Made by a program: the position numbers and the translations under genes
Assembly: GCF_000424065.1 (NCBI RefSeq)
Contig: NZ_AUJE01000018.1
Location: 1 to 64,000, forward strand
DNA length: 64,000 nucleotides
Reading direction: 5' to 3'
Source of the DNA: Selenomonas ruminantium subsp. ruminantium ATCC 12561
GTDB taxonomy: Bacteria > Bacillota > Negativicutes > Selenomonadales > Selenomonadaceae
Shown: in pieces, positions 26,599 to 35,800 of the stretch
Layout of the letters: each line of letters begins with the position of its first letter
How positions within the stretch are numbered: position 1 is the first letter of the stretch
The notes under the pieces: generated by a model
What the model saw: the letters and a program-made list of their open reading frames with translations, nothing else
The model's database searches: none
What the model was told of the DNA's origin: nothing

Positions 26599-27051
26599 AT
26601 GATTTATCGAAAAGCAACTTTTGCTGATGTGGAAGCAATATATGAGTTGGTGGCTGATTACGCAGAGCAGGGTGTAATGCTGGCGCGTTCGCGTAATACC
26701 TTGTATGAAACCTTGCGGGATATGGTGGTAGCCATTGATGATGATGGAACATTGGCCGGTGTCGGCGGTCTGCATGTGATTTGGGACAAACTGGCCGAAG
26801 TGCGGACTATGGCGGTATCACCGGACAAGCGCCGCCGTGGCATTGGTGCCGAAATCGTCAAACGTCTGCTGGAAGATGGTGAACAGTTGGGAATTGAAAA
26901 ATATTTCACGCTGACCTATCAGCCGGAGTTTTTCAAGTCCTTAGGCTTTGTGGTCATCAATAAAGAAGAACTGCCGCATAAGGTGTGGAAGGAATGCATT
27001 GACTGCCCTAAGTTCCCCAACTGTGATGAAATCGCTATGGTAAAAGTTTGA
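26599..27051 (+). CDS. GNAT acetyltransferase, probable N-acetylglutamate synthase
   Basis: A 150-residue single-domain GNAT enzyme. The acetyl-CoA loop is RRRGIGAEIVKRLL, preceded by AEVRTMAVSPDKR, and the C-terminus has CIDCPKFPNCDEIAMVKV, a cysteine-bearing ending seen in the short ArgA-like N-acetylglutamate synthases. That assignment would supply acetylglutamate to prime the arginine pathway at 45.8-54 kb, where ArgJ can then recycle the acetyl group. A general GNAT function remains possible. Confidence 0.7.
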   Translation: MIYRKATFADVEAIYELVADYAEQGVMLARSRNTLYETLRDMVVAIDDDGTLAGVGGLHVIWDKLAEVRTMAVSPDKRRRGIGAEIVKRLLEDGEQLGIEKYFTLTYQPEFFKSLGFVVINKEELPHKVWKECIDCPKFPNCDEIAMVKV

Positions 27052-27101
27052 AATAAAAGTTTTTCTGTGGTGGAAAAACTGTACATTTTTACATTTGGTA
27101 G

Positions 27102-27130
27102 TTGACATTATGCGGATAAACTGATATAGT
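27102..27130 (+). promoter_or_regulatory. Promoter of the aroF-tyrA T-box transcript
   Basis: TTGACA at 27102-27107, exact 17-base spacer, TATAGT at 27125-27130. Confidence 0.85.
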
Positions 27131-27136
27131 ATCAAA

Positions 27137-27406
27137 CAACGAGAATAAATGCAAAGACGGAGAGAAGTAAGAGGCAGAAGTTTTACAGAGAGCGGCGGGC
27201 TGGTGTAACGTCGCAGATGGAACCTTTGAAATACACTCCTGAGCAGCCGGTTGAACAGCTGATGTACAGATTAGTAGGCCGCGCCGGAATGCCACCGTTA
27301 TCATAGGCTAGGATATGTATGTATCCGAATAGAGAGGCTTGCATCAGCAAGCAGGGTGGTACCACGGGTATAACAGCTCGTCCCTGTGAGGGGGCGGGCT
27401 TTTTCT
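27137..27406 (+). promoter_or_regulatory. T-box leader, probably tyrosine-specific
   Basis: The T-box core AGGGTGGTACCACGG (27353-27367) is followed by a terminator (GCTCGTCCC with GGGGCGGGC, then CTTTTT to about 27405). Stem I contains GAAA-TAC-ACTCC, making TAC (27232-27234) the likely specifier, that is tyrosine. Uncharged tRNA-Tyr would induce aroF and tyrA, which together lead towards tyrosine; this is consistent with the specifier call. Confidence 0.9.
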
Positions 27407-27448
27407 ATTTGAACTTTGACTTGATTATGTTATTATGGAGGAATGAAC

Positions 27449-28462
27449 ATGATTATCGTAATGAGCCCCAGTGCGACAAAAGAAAATTTAGAAAAAGTCA
27501 TCAAAAAAGTGGAATCCGCTGGACTTAGAACCCATATATCGGAAGGCGAGGAAGTAACAATCGTAGGTGTAATCGGCGATCAGAAGAAAATCGCAAATTT
27601 GGAAATGAATATGATGGAGGGCGTGGAAAAGACTGTCCGCATCACGGAAAAATATAAATTGGTCAGCCGTAATTTTCACCCGGAAGATACCATTGTGGAT
27701 GTGGACGGCGTGAAAGTCGGCGGCAAGCAGATTGTGGTTATGGCAGGGCCATGTTCGGTGGAAAGCATTGAACAGCTTCGGGAAGCTGCTAAGGCAGTAA
27801 AGGCAGGCGGTGCGCAGTTCCTGCGCGGCGGTGCCTTCAAGCCCCGCACCAGCCCCTATGATTTTCAGGGACTTGCTGAAGACGGCCTCAAGATGCTGCG
27901 TCAAGTAGCAGACGAAGAAGGCCTCAAAGTTGTTACGGAAATCGTGGACAAGGACGATTTGGAACTGGTGGGTAAATATGCCGACCTCTATCAGGTCGGC
28001 GCCCGCAACATGCAGAACTTCCAGCTCTTGAAGGCTTTGGGCAAGGCCAATAAGCCGGTTATGCTCAAGCGCGGCCTGTCCGCTACCATCAGCGAATGGC
28101 TCAATGCTGCCGAGTACATTATGGCGGGCGGCAATGAGCAGGTCATTCTCTGCGAGCGCGGTATCCGTACTTATGAAACTTTTACCCGCAACACGCTTGA
28201 CCTTAGTGCGGTAGCAGCGGTCAAGGAACTTTCCCACCTGCCCATCATCGTTGACCCGAGCCATGGCACGGGCCGCTGGCAGATGGTGAAGCCCATGGCC
28301 AGAGCGGCCGTGGCTGCCGGCTGTGATGGCCTTATCATCGAAGTGCATCCGCATCCGGAAGTGGCACTTTCCGATGGTGACCAGAGTTTGACGCCGAAGA
28401 ATTTTAACCTGCTGATGGATGAACTGGGCAGGATTGCGGAAGTCATGGAGCGCACGGTGTAA
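27449..28462 (+). CDS. aroF: 3-deoxy-7-phosphoheptulonate synthase, type I-beta
   Basis: Condenses phosphoenolpyruvate and erythrose-4-phosphate, the first step of aromatic amino acid synthesis. The 337-residue product has an N-terminal ferredoxin-like regulatory domain (about 1-70, with GVIGDQKKI) and a TIM barrel with [38 protein letters not shown] and [10 protein letters not shown]. This architecture is the feedback-regulated I-beta type. ATG at 27449 is about seven bases after GGAGGA; the ATG at 27443 is too close. It is under a Tyr T-box and one base before tyrA. Confidence 0.95.
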   Translation: MIIVMSPSATKENLEKVIKKVESAGLRTHISEGEEVTIVGVIGDQKKIANLEMNMMEGVEKTVRITEKYKLVSRNFHPEDTIVDVDGVKVGGKQIVVMAGPCSVESIEQLREAAKAVKAGGAQFLRGGAFKPRTSPYDFQGLAEDGLKMLRQVADEEGLKVVTEIVDKDDLELVGKYADLYQVGARNMQNFQLLKALGKANKPVMLKRGLSATISEWLNAAEYIMAGGNEQVILCERGIRTYETFTRNTLDLSAVAAVKELSHLPIIVDPSHGTGRWQMVKPMARAAVAAGCDGLIIEVHPHPEVALSDGDQSLTPKNFNLLMDELGRIAEVMERTV

Positions 28463-28463
28463 T

Positions 28464-29360
28464 ATGAAACAGGAGAAATTAACGCTGGCCATAATCGGTG
28501 TAGGTCTTATCGGCGGTTCTCTGGGGCTTTGCCTCAAAGATAAACTGGGCGACGATATCTACATCACCGGTCTATGCCGTACGCAAGCCTCCATGGATAA
28601 AGCCATGGAGCTAGGGGCGGTGGATTTGGCCACGAACGATATTGCCAAAGTGGTAGGTAACGCCGATATCGTCTTTTTAAGTCCGCCGGTTTTGCAGATT
28701 GTGCCCATGGTGGAAAAGATTTTGCCCTATCTTAAAAAGGGCGCCATTATCACCGATGCGGGCAGTACCAAGCAGTATATCTGGGAGCATCTGCAAAAGA
28801 TTCTGCCGCCGGATATCTACTATATCGCCGGCCATCCCATGACGGGACGGGAAAAGAGCGGTGTGACGGCGGCGAAAAAAGACTTGTTTGTTGGCAAGGC
28901 TTATGTGATTGTAGAGGATACAGGTGCACCGCAGGAAGCGCATGATAAACTCATGAGCGTGTTGCAGCATACCGGTGCAAATTTTACGACGCTCGATATT
29001 GCCAAGCATGACCGCTGTGCTTCCGTTATCAGCCATGTGCCCCATGTGGCGGCGGCAGCGCTCGTAACACTCCTCAACCAGTCCGGCGGGGATATGGAAT
29101 CCTGCATCAAGCTTATTGGCGGTGGCTTTAAGGATACCACCCGTATCGCATCATCCAATGCGGATATGTGGGCGGATATCTGTATGACCAATGGCAAGGC
29201 CATTGCGGCAAATCTCAAAACCTTGCAGGAGATTATCGGCACGGTGATTACCGCCTGCGAAAATCAGGACAGACAGACCATTCACGATTACTTTGCTGCC
29301 AGTAAGCAGCGCCGCGATGCTTTGCTCGAAGATGCTGCACATAAATTTGATACAAATTGA
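28464..29360 (+). CDS. tyrA: Prephenate dehydrogenase
   Basis: NAD(P)-dependent oxidative decarboxylation of prephenate to 4-hydroxyphenylpyruvate, committing flux to tyrosine. The 298-residue product begins with a Rossmann motif, [12 protein letters not shown], then [14 protein letters not shown] and the substrate region [13 protein letters not shown], with a helical C-terminal dimerisation domain. There is no C-terminal ACT domain. The ATG lies one base after the aroF stop with only a distant GGAG, so translation is probably coupled to aroF. Confidence 0.93.
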   Translation: MKQEKLTLAIIGVGLIGGSLGLCLKDKLGDDIYITGLCRTQASMDKAMELGAVDLATNDIAKVVGNADIVFLSPPVLQIVPMVEKILPYLKKGAIITDAGSTKQYIWEHLQKILPPDIYYIAGHPMTGREKSGVTAAKKDLFVGKAYVIVEDTGAPQEAHDKLMSVLQHTGANFTTLDIAKHDRCASVISHVPHVAAAALVTLLNQSGGDMESCIKLIGGGFKDTTRIASSNADMWADICMTNGKAIAANLKTLQEIIGTVITACENQDRQTIHDYFAASKQRRDALLEDAAHKFDTN

Positions 29361-29369
29361 TTTTTCTTC

Positions 29370-29398
29370 TTGACAGCGGGCAGGGAGAAGCCTATAAT
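29370..29398 (+). promoter_or_regulatory. Promoter of thrS
   Basis: TTGACA at 29370-29375, exact 17-base spacer, TATAAT at 29393-29398: a consensus sigma-70 promoter just downstream of tyrA. Confidence 0.92.
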
Positions 29399-29404
29399 AG
29401 GCCT

Positions 29405-29655
29405 ATCAGTTAAAGGCAAAGACAAAGACACGATGGCAAGGGAACGGCTCTTAGAGAGGAATCTGTTTGGTGAAATGGTTTCGGGCTAGTTGTTGCGATT
29501 ACCACTTTGGAGCTGCCGGCAGGAACGCTTTTGGCTAGTATTGCTGGACGGGTACTCTTACGTTACGAGAGCTTGAGTGGCCGCTGATTTTGGCGGCAAT
29601 CAGGGTGGAACCACGATGCTATAGCTTCGTCCCTATTTAGGGACGGAGCTTTTTT
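29405..29655 (+). promoter_or_regulatory. T-box leader, threonine-specific
   Basis: T-box core AGGGTGGAACCACG at 29602-29615, terminator AGCTTCGTCCC with GGGACGGAGCT then TTTTTT to 29655. ACC at 29501-29503, in GCGATT-ACC-ACTTTGG, is the likely specifier (Thr), matching the downstream thrS. Confidence 0.92.
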
Positions 29656-29674
29656 GATTTTAGGAGGGAATTGT

Positions 29675-31594
29675 ATGTTAAAGATTACGTTGAAAGACGG
29701 TTCTGTTCGCGAAGTAGAAGCGGGCGTCAGCGTTTTGGATTTTGTAAAACAGGTCAGCAACAGCCTGGCTAAGAAAGTTTTGGCTGCGAAGATTGATGGC
29801 GAAACGAAAGACCTCACGACGGTTCTCGATAAGGACTGCGCTGTAGAATTTCTGACGTTTGAAGAAGCAGACGGCCGTTGGGCACTGCGTCACACGGCAT
29901 CCCATATTCTGGCACAGGCTGTAAAACGTCTCTACAAGGAAGAAAATGTAAAACTGGCTATTGGCCCGGCTATTGACAATGGTTTCTACTACGATATCGA
30001 TATGGACCGCCAGCTCAGCGAAGCTGACCTCAAGGATATCGAAAAGGAAATGAAGAAAATCGTCAAGGAAAACCTCAAGCTCGAACGCAAAGAGGTCAGC
30101 CGTGCCGATGCCCTCAAGATGTTTGAGGAAATGGGCGAAAGCTACAAGGTGGAACTTATCAACGACCTGCCGGAAGATGCGCTGATTACGCTCTATACGC
30201 AGGGCGAATTCACCGATCTCTGCGCCGGCCCCCATGTATTATCCACGGGCAAGGTTAAGGCGCTCAAGCTGCAGAGTGTAGCTGGTGCTTACTGGCGTGG
30301 CAGCGAGAAGAACAAGATGTTGCAGCGCATCTATGGCACGGCTTTTGAAAAACAGGCTGACCTTGATGAATACCTGCACATGCTCGAAGAAGCAGCGAAG
30401 CGCGACCACCGCAAACTGGGCAAGGAACTTGACCTGTTCAGCCTGCACGAAGAAGGTCCGGGCTTCCCGTTCTTCCATCCGAACGGCATGGTTGTCCGCA
30501 ATGAACTCATCAACTACTGGCGTGAAGTACATCGCCGTTATGGCTATCAGGAAATCAAGACGCCGATGATTATGAACCGCAAGCTTTGGGAGACTTCCGG
30601 TCATTGGGATCATTACAAAGAAAACATGTACTTCACGAAGATTGACGATGAAGATTATGCCGTAAAACCCATGAACTGCCCGGGTGGTATGCTGGTGTAT
30701 AAATCCCATCAGCACAGCTATCGTGACCTGCCGCTGCGTATGGGCGAGCTTGGCCTTGTACACCGTCATGAGCTCTCCGGTGCGCTCCACGGTCTGTTCC
30801 GTGTCCGCAACTTCACGCAGGACGATGCGCATCTCTTCATCACGCCGGCACAGATTGAGGACGAAATCCAGCACACGATTGACCTCTTCGATGAAGTGTA
30901 CAGCACGTTTGGTCTGAAGTACACGGCAGAACTCTCCACGCGTCCGGAGGATTCCATGGGTTCTGACGAAATTTGGGAAAATGCTACGAATGCCCTGCGC
31001 AATGCTTTGGAACACCGCGGCCTCAAGTATGTCATCAACGAAGGTGACGGCGCGTTCTACGGCCCGAAGATTGACTTCCATCTGCGTGATTCCATCGGCC
31101 GTACGTGGCAGTGCGGTACGATTCAGCTCGATATGCTGATGCCGGAAAAATTCGACCTGACTTATGTAGGCGAAGATGGCGAAAAGCATCGTCCGGTTAT
31201 GCTGCATCGCGTGGTTTACGGCTCCATTGAACGCTTTATCGGTATCCTGATTGAAAATTATGCCGGTGCATTCCCAACGTGGCTGGCTCCGGTACAAGTA
31301 CGCATCCTGCCGATTACGGACAAACATGCCGATTATGCTTATGAGCTCAAGAAGAAAATGTTTGACCTCGGCCTGCGTGTTGAAGTGGATGACCGCAACG
31401 AAAAGACGGGCTACAAAATCCGTGAAAGCCAGGTAAAGAAGACGCCGTACACGCTGGTTGTCGGCGACCAGGAAATGGCTGACGGTACGGCAGCTGTCCG
31501 CAAACGTGGCGTGAAGGACAGCGAAGTGATGAAGGTTGACGATTTCATTAAATATGTTCAGGAAAAAATCGCCAGCAAGAGTGAAGAATTCTAA
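29675..31594 (+). CDS. thrS: Threonine-tRNA ligase
   Basis: Charges tRNA-Thr. The 639-residue product has the full bacterial architecture: TGS domain (1-62), editing domain with HTASHILAQAVKRLY (about 75-225), class II catalytic core with MNCPGGMLVYKSHQHSYRDL and ELSGALHGLFRVRNFTQDDAH, and a C-terminal anticodon-binding domain from about residue 535. ATG at 29675 follows AGGAGGG; the frame to 29654 has no RBS. It is preceded by a Thr T-box and followed by a strong terminator. Confidence 0.97.
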   Translation: MLKITLKDGSVREVEAGVSVLDFVKQVSNSLAKKVLAAKIDGETKDLTTVLDKDCAVEFLTFEEADGRWALRHTASHILAQAVKRLYKEENVKLAIGPAIDNGFYYDIDMDRQLSEADLKDIEKEMKKIVKENLKLERKEVSRADALKMFEEMGESYKVELINDLPEDALITLYTQGEFTDLCAGPHVLSTGKVKALKLQSVAGAYWRGSEKNKMLQRIYGTAFEKQADLDEYLHMLEEAAKRDHRKLGKELDLFSLHEEGPGFPFFHPNGMVVRNELINYWREVHRRYGYQEIKTPMIMNRKLWETSGHWDHYKENMYFTKIDDEDYAVKPMNCPGGMLVYKSHQHSYRDLPLRMGELGLVHRHELSGALHGLFRVRNFTQDDAHLFITPAQIEDEIQHTIDLFDEVYSTFGLKYTAELSTRPEDSMGSDEIWENATNALRNALEHRGLKYVINEGDGAFYGPKIDFHLRDSIGRTWQCGTIQLDMLMPEKFDLTYVGEDGEKHRPVMLHRVVYGSIERFIGILIENYAGAFPTWLAPVQVRILPITDKHADYAYELKKKMFDLGLRVEVDDRNEKTGYKIRESQVKKTPYTLVVGDQEMADGTAAVRKRGVKDSEVMKVDDFIKYVQEKIASKSEEF

Positions 31595-31641
31595 TTTTGC
31601 TAACACCGGATGTTTCTATAGCGTATATAAAGTTAAACCCT

Positions 31642-31692
31642 ATGAGAGAAGACGGCGCAATACTATGCGCCGTCTTCTCTCATATATTGATT
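31642..31692 (+). terminator. Terminator after thrS
   Basis: Perfect 18-base arms, 31642-31659 and 31666-31683 (start ATGAGAGAAGACGG), followed by ATATTGATTTTTT. The downstream TTGATT also serves as a possible -35 of the RNA at 31720. Confidence 0.9.
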
Positions 31693-31715
31693 TTTTCAGA
31701 TAAATATGATAGTAT
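31687..31715 (+). promoter_or_regulatory. Promoter of the candidate antitoxin RNA
   Basis: TTGATT at 31687-31692, 17-base spacer, TAGTAT at 31710-31715, reading into the antisense RNA of the small toxin gene. Confidence 0.6.
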
Positions 31716-31721
31716 AGAAAC

Positions 31722-31812
31722 ATAAAAAGGTGCTGCCGGTTGACGGTTGCCCCAAGATAAGTAGTTATAGAATAACCGCTAAGTTTCTCAGGCTGGGCGG
31801 TTATTTCTGTTT
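31722..31812 (+). ncRNA. Candidate type I antitoxin RNA
   Basis: A transcript from the promoter at 31687-31715 would begin near GGTGCTGCC (31729) and end at the hairpin AATAACCGC (31771-31779) with GCGGTTATT (31797-31805), followed by TCTGTTTATT. Its 3' end overlaps the last codons and stop of the small hydrophobic ORF on the opposite strand, so it would be an antisense RNA to the toxin mRNA. Its 5' sequence resembles that of the toxin transcript, because both lie in a flanking inverted repeat. Confidence 0.55.
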
Positions 31813-31902
31813 ATTCAAGTCTTTGCCAAGCGTATAGCCGAGGCTAAAGCAGGCGATGCCAAAGGCCAATAAGGCCATGGCAAACTCTAATGCCATAAGC
31901 AT
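31801..31902 (-). CDS. Small hydrophobic peptide, holin-like type I toxin candidate
   Basis: A 33-codon ORF on the minus strand: a short N-terminus, one hydrophobic stretch (ALEFAMALLAFGIACFSLGY) and a charged tail GKDLNKQK. Size, single membrane span and basic tail fit the holin-like (TxpA/BsrG-like) type I toxins, and the opposite strand carries a promoter and terminator for an antisense RNA. A run GAGGGGGA precedes the ATG at 31902; the second ATG at 31896 has better spacing and may be the real start (31 residues). It is too short for ordinary gene calling. Confidence 0.6.
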   Translation of the reverse strand: MLMALEFAMALLAFGIACFSLGYTLGKDLNKQK

Positions 31903-32004
31903 TCCCCCTCAGTACATATTTCCCTGTGGGATTTCTATGTCATCGAAGGGGCACAGTCCCTTCGGAGAAGGGCAACCGCCGACCGTTTAGGTAGCACCAG
32001 TAAC

Positions 32005-32033
32005 AGTATATCATGTTTGCCTTCTGCTCACAA
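32005..32033 (-). promoter_or_regulatory. Promoter of the small toxin gene
   Basis: On the minus strand TTGTGA (32033-32028) and TATACT (32010-32005) are separated by 17 bases. The mRNA would have a leader of roughly 100 bases, with a CCTTCTCCGAAGG hairpin that could hide the toxin RBS. Confidence 0.6.
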
Positions 32034-32057
32034 CAGAAGGTTTTTTGTCATAACAGA

Positions 32058-32678
32058 TTAATTCACTTTTTCAAAATCCGATGCCGGATGTTTACAGAGG
32101 GGGCAGATGAAATCGGCGGGGAGTTCATCGCCTTCGTATTCGTAGCCGCAAATCTTGCAGCGCCAAATGGTTTTTCCGGTTTTGCTGGGGGCTGGCGCCT
32201 GTGGTTTTGGTTTGATGTTCTGGTGATAGTAAGTATAGGTTGCAGAGGGAGTACTGCTTAGAATGTCCATATCGGTGACGCTGGCGATAAAGAGACTGTG
32301 CGTACCCAGATCGATTTCCTGTGTGACATAGCCGGAGATATAGCCATTGGTTCCTTCGTTGATAATCAGTGCCCCGCTGGCTGCCCGTTGTGTGGCGGTG
32401 AAGCCGGCAAATTTATCTACATCGCGTCCCGACTGGAAGCCAAAGCGCTTGAACAGCTCAAAAGTTGCATCCTGGCTGATGATGGAGGCGGTGAATTTTT
32501 TGCTGGCGGCAATCATGTCGCGGGTATGATTCTTTTTGTTGACGGCAATGGAGATTTGATTGGGGTCAATGGCCACTTGCGTTACGGTATTGATGATGCA
32601 GCCGTTGTCCTTGCCATCCAGATTGGCGGTGAGGACGTAAAGTCCATAGGAAATGTTGAACAAGGTGTTGGGATTCAT
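32058..32678 (-). CDS. High-molecular-weight rubredoxin (flavin reductase-rubredoxin fusion)
   Basis: A 206-residue fusion: an N-terminal FMN-binding flavin reductase-like domain (about 1-155; YGLYVLTANLDGKDNGCI, QISIAVNKKNHT, ASIISQDA), a Pro/Ala linker (KPKPQAPAPSKTGK), and a C-terminal rubredoxin with WRCKICGYEYEGD and FICPLCKHP, whose four cysteines hold one iron. Known Hrb proteins pass electrons to flavodiiron proteins for oxygen or NO reduction in anaerobes. It is divergent from smc and stands alone. Confidence 0.9.
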   Translation of the reverse strand: MNPNTLFNISYGLYVLTANLDGKDNGCIINTVTQVAIDPNQISIAVNKKNHTRDMIAASKKFTASIISQDATFELFKRFGFQSGRDVDKFAGFTATQRAASGALIINEGTNGYISGYVTQEIDLGTHSLFIASVTDMDILSSTPSATYTYYHQNIKPKPQAPAPSKTGKTIWRCKICGYEYEGDELPADFICPLCKHPASDFEKVN

Positions 32679-32803
32679 ACGCTATCCTCCTCTGCATAGA
32701 TGAAAATTCAGATATATCTGCCATCTATTATACACGGTTTCGCAAAGGGCGTAAATATGTTATGATATATGATATGTGTGAATCGTGAATGAGGTGTAAA
32801 ATT

Positions 32804-35800
32804 TTGCAGTTAAAACGCTTGGAGGCTTATGGATTTAAGTCCTTTGCAGATAAGATAACCATAGATTTTGACCAGGGAATAACTGCCATTGTGGGGCCAA
32901 ACGGCAGCGGCAAGAGCAACATCACTGATGCTATCCGCTGGGTGCTCGGGGAGCAGAATGTCCGCAACCTGCGCGGTACCAAGGCGGAGGACATTATTTT
33001 CACCGGTTCGGCGTCCCGCAAGGCTTTGGGCGTGGCCGAGGTTTCCCTGTTCTTTGCCAATGATGGCACCCTGCCGGTGGACTTCCGTGAAGTGGTCGTG
33101 ACCCGCCGCCTTTATCGCAGTGGGGAAAGTGAGTTTTACATCAACCGTTCCCGTTGCCGCTTGAAGGATATCTATAATCTCTTTGCGGATACGGGTATCG
33201 GCCATGACGGCATGAGCATTATCGGTCAGAATCGCATTGACGATATCTTAAACAGCCGTCCTGAAGACCGCAGGGCCTTCTTTGAGGAAACGGCGGGGAT
33301 TACGAAGTACCGCAACCGCAAGCGCGAATCGGTTAGAAAGCTTACGGATACGGAAAACAACCTCGTGCGTGTACAGGATATTATCCACGAGATTGAAAAT
33401 CAGCTCGAACCGTTGGCCCGTCATGCGGAAAAGACGCGGATTTACAATGGCCTGCAGGAAGAATTCCGGCGCTGTAAGCTCAGCAAACTGGCTAATGATT
33501 ATGCGCAGGAAGCAGCCAAGAAGCAGGAAAACGATGAAAAGCTGGCTGCTTTGCGCGATGAGGCCGTGGGGGCCGATACGCTGGTGCAGGCGGTGGCAGC
33601 AGAGAAAGAGCGGCTCAATAAGGAAATCATTGATTTGGAGCGGGCCTTGCAGGAGCAGGCGGAAAAAAATGAGAACCTGCGGCAAAAGATGGAAGGCGCG
33701 GCGCAGGAACTGGCGAAACTGCACGAGCGCCAGGACCAGAGCGATGGTGCCCGCCAAAAGATTTTGGACCGGCGGCAGGAACTCAACCATGAGATTGCTA
33801 AGGCTGTGGCCGACATTGCCCGCCTTACAGAACAGGCCAGTCACCATAAGCAGGATTTAGCGTTATTGGACGAACTGCTGCAGACGGAGCGGGCAAAGGA
33901 AAAGAAACTAGCCAAGCGGATTCACGAAGAAGAAGACAAGGCTCGTGCTTTGCAAAAGCAACGCGAGGAACAGCAAACCATCTGGAATGCCAAACAGCAG
34001 GAATATGCTCTGGCGGAGCGGGATTTGCAAAACGGTACGGATGGTCAGGAAGACCGCGAAAGAGAGCTTGAACAGGCCAAGGATAAATTGGCTGAATTAG
34101 AGGATTTGCAGGATAAACTTGCAGCTCGGTTACAGCAAGAGAAAGACAAGATTCAACAGCTGCAGGCGCAAAGCCAGGCGGCGGCTGAGGAAAAAACGGC
34201 TGCGGTAAGTGCACAGCAGCAGGCAGTCCGCCAGTTAAACGACTGTATCCAACAGTTAAAGAGTGGGGAGAGCAAACTGCAATTCCTGCAGAAGATGCAG
34301 CAGGCTTATGAGGGCTTCGGCAAGGCGGTCAAGGCGGTGCTCAAGGTGCAGGAAGGCTGGCGCAGCGGCGTGGCTGGTGCCGTGGCGGAACTCATTGATG
34401 TACCGAAGGATTACATTACGGCGATTGAAGTGGCCTTGGGTGGCAATCTGCAGAATGTGGTCACTAAGGATACGGATACGGCTAAAGCCGCTATTGCTTA
34501 CTTGAAGCGGGAGCGGCAGGGACGTGTTACGTTCTTGCCCTTGTCTACTTTGGTGGTTCGCCAGCCGCAGAGCATTAAGGAGGGCCGCGCCGATGGTGTT
34601 ATCGGCTGGGCTAATGGCTTGGTCAAGGTTGACAACCAGTACCAAAAGGCTGTGGATTTTCTCCTGTCGAGAACGCTGGTTGTCGATACCCTCGACAATG
34701 CATTACAGATTGCCAAAAATCATGAACAGCGCCTGCGGATTGTCACCTTGTCTGGTGAACTCTTAAATCCGGGCGGCTCATTATCCGGTGGCAGCCGTCA
34801 GCATGCGGAGGCAAGCTTTTTGAACCGCAGCGGCGAAATTGATGAATTGAAGGCGAAACTGGGTAAGCTTACCGCCAAACAACAGGAGCTGACCAGCAGC
34901 CGACAGGACAGGGAAAAGGCTGTAGCAGAGGCTGAGGCCAAGCAGCAGGAATTGCAGCACACTTTACAGGCGGCCCATATTCGCCGAGCAGAGCTAAGTA
35001 CCAATTTGGAGCGTTTGGCGGAGAACCTGACCGAGCAAAACCGTTTGATTGCCGATTTGGAACAGGCGATGGCGGCGATGGAGAAATCCTTTGCCAAGCT
35101 GCAGGAGAAAAAAATCTTTGCCAAACGGGCCGCAACTGCTGCGGAGGCAAAGTACAAGGAACTGGCACAGGAAGAAGAACGCATTCACAGTGCTATGGCC
35201 GATATCGAGCAGGATGCTGATGCCTTGGCGCAGTTTATCCATGAACGGGAAGTCAAGCGGGCAACCTTGGAACAGGAGGCTATGGGCAACCGGCAGTTTT
35301 TGGAACTTCGTCAGCAGGCTAAAGCCAATAGTGAAAACGCCCTGCGGGACAATGAACGGGAAGAACGGGATTTGGACAGCAGCCTGGCCGACAGCGTGGA
35401 CCGGCTGAAGGTGCTGGAGGGCCAGCAGCGGGCCTGGCAGGATGTCTATGACGAAGGTCAGGTCAAGCATGGTGATATTTATAAAGAGCGCATGGACAAG
35501 TTGGAGGCCAGCCAGGTGGCGGATAAGAAAGCCCATGAGGCCGCCCAAAAGCGCAACCGCCTGCAGGAAACGATTCAAAAACATGAATTGACGGATAACA
35601 AGCTGCAGATGCATTTGGAACAGCTGCAGGAGGAGATTCTGGCCGATTACGGGCTGACACCGGAGCGGGCGGCTGAAGAGGCCATGGAAGGCGAACCAGC
35701 TGAAATCCGCAGTCAGATGCAGAGTCTGGAGCGCAAGTTAAAAGAACTGGGGCCGGTAAACCCAAACGCGCTGGAAGAATACGAGGAACTTTCCAAACGC

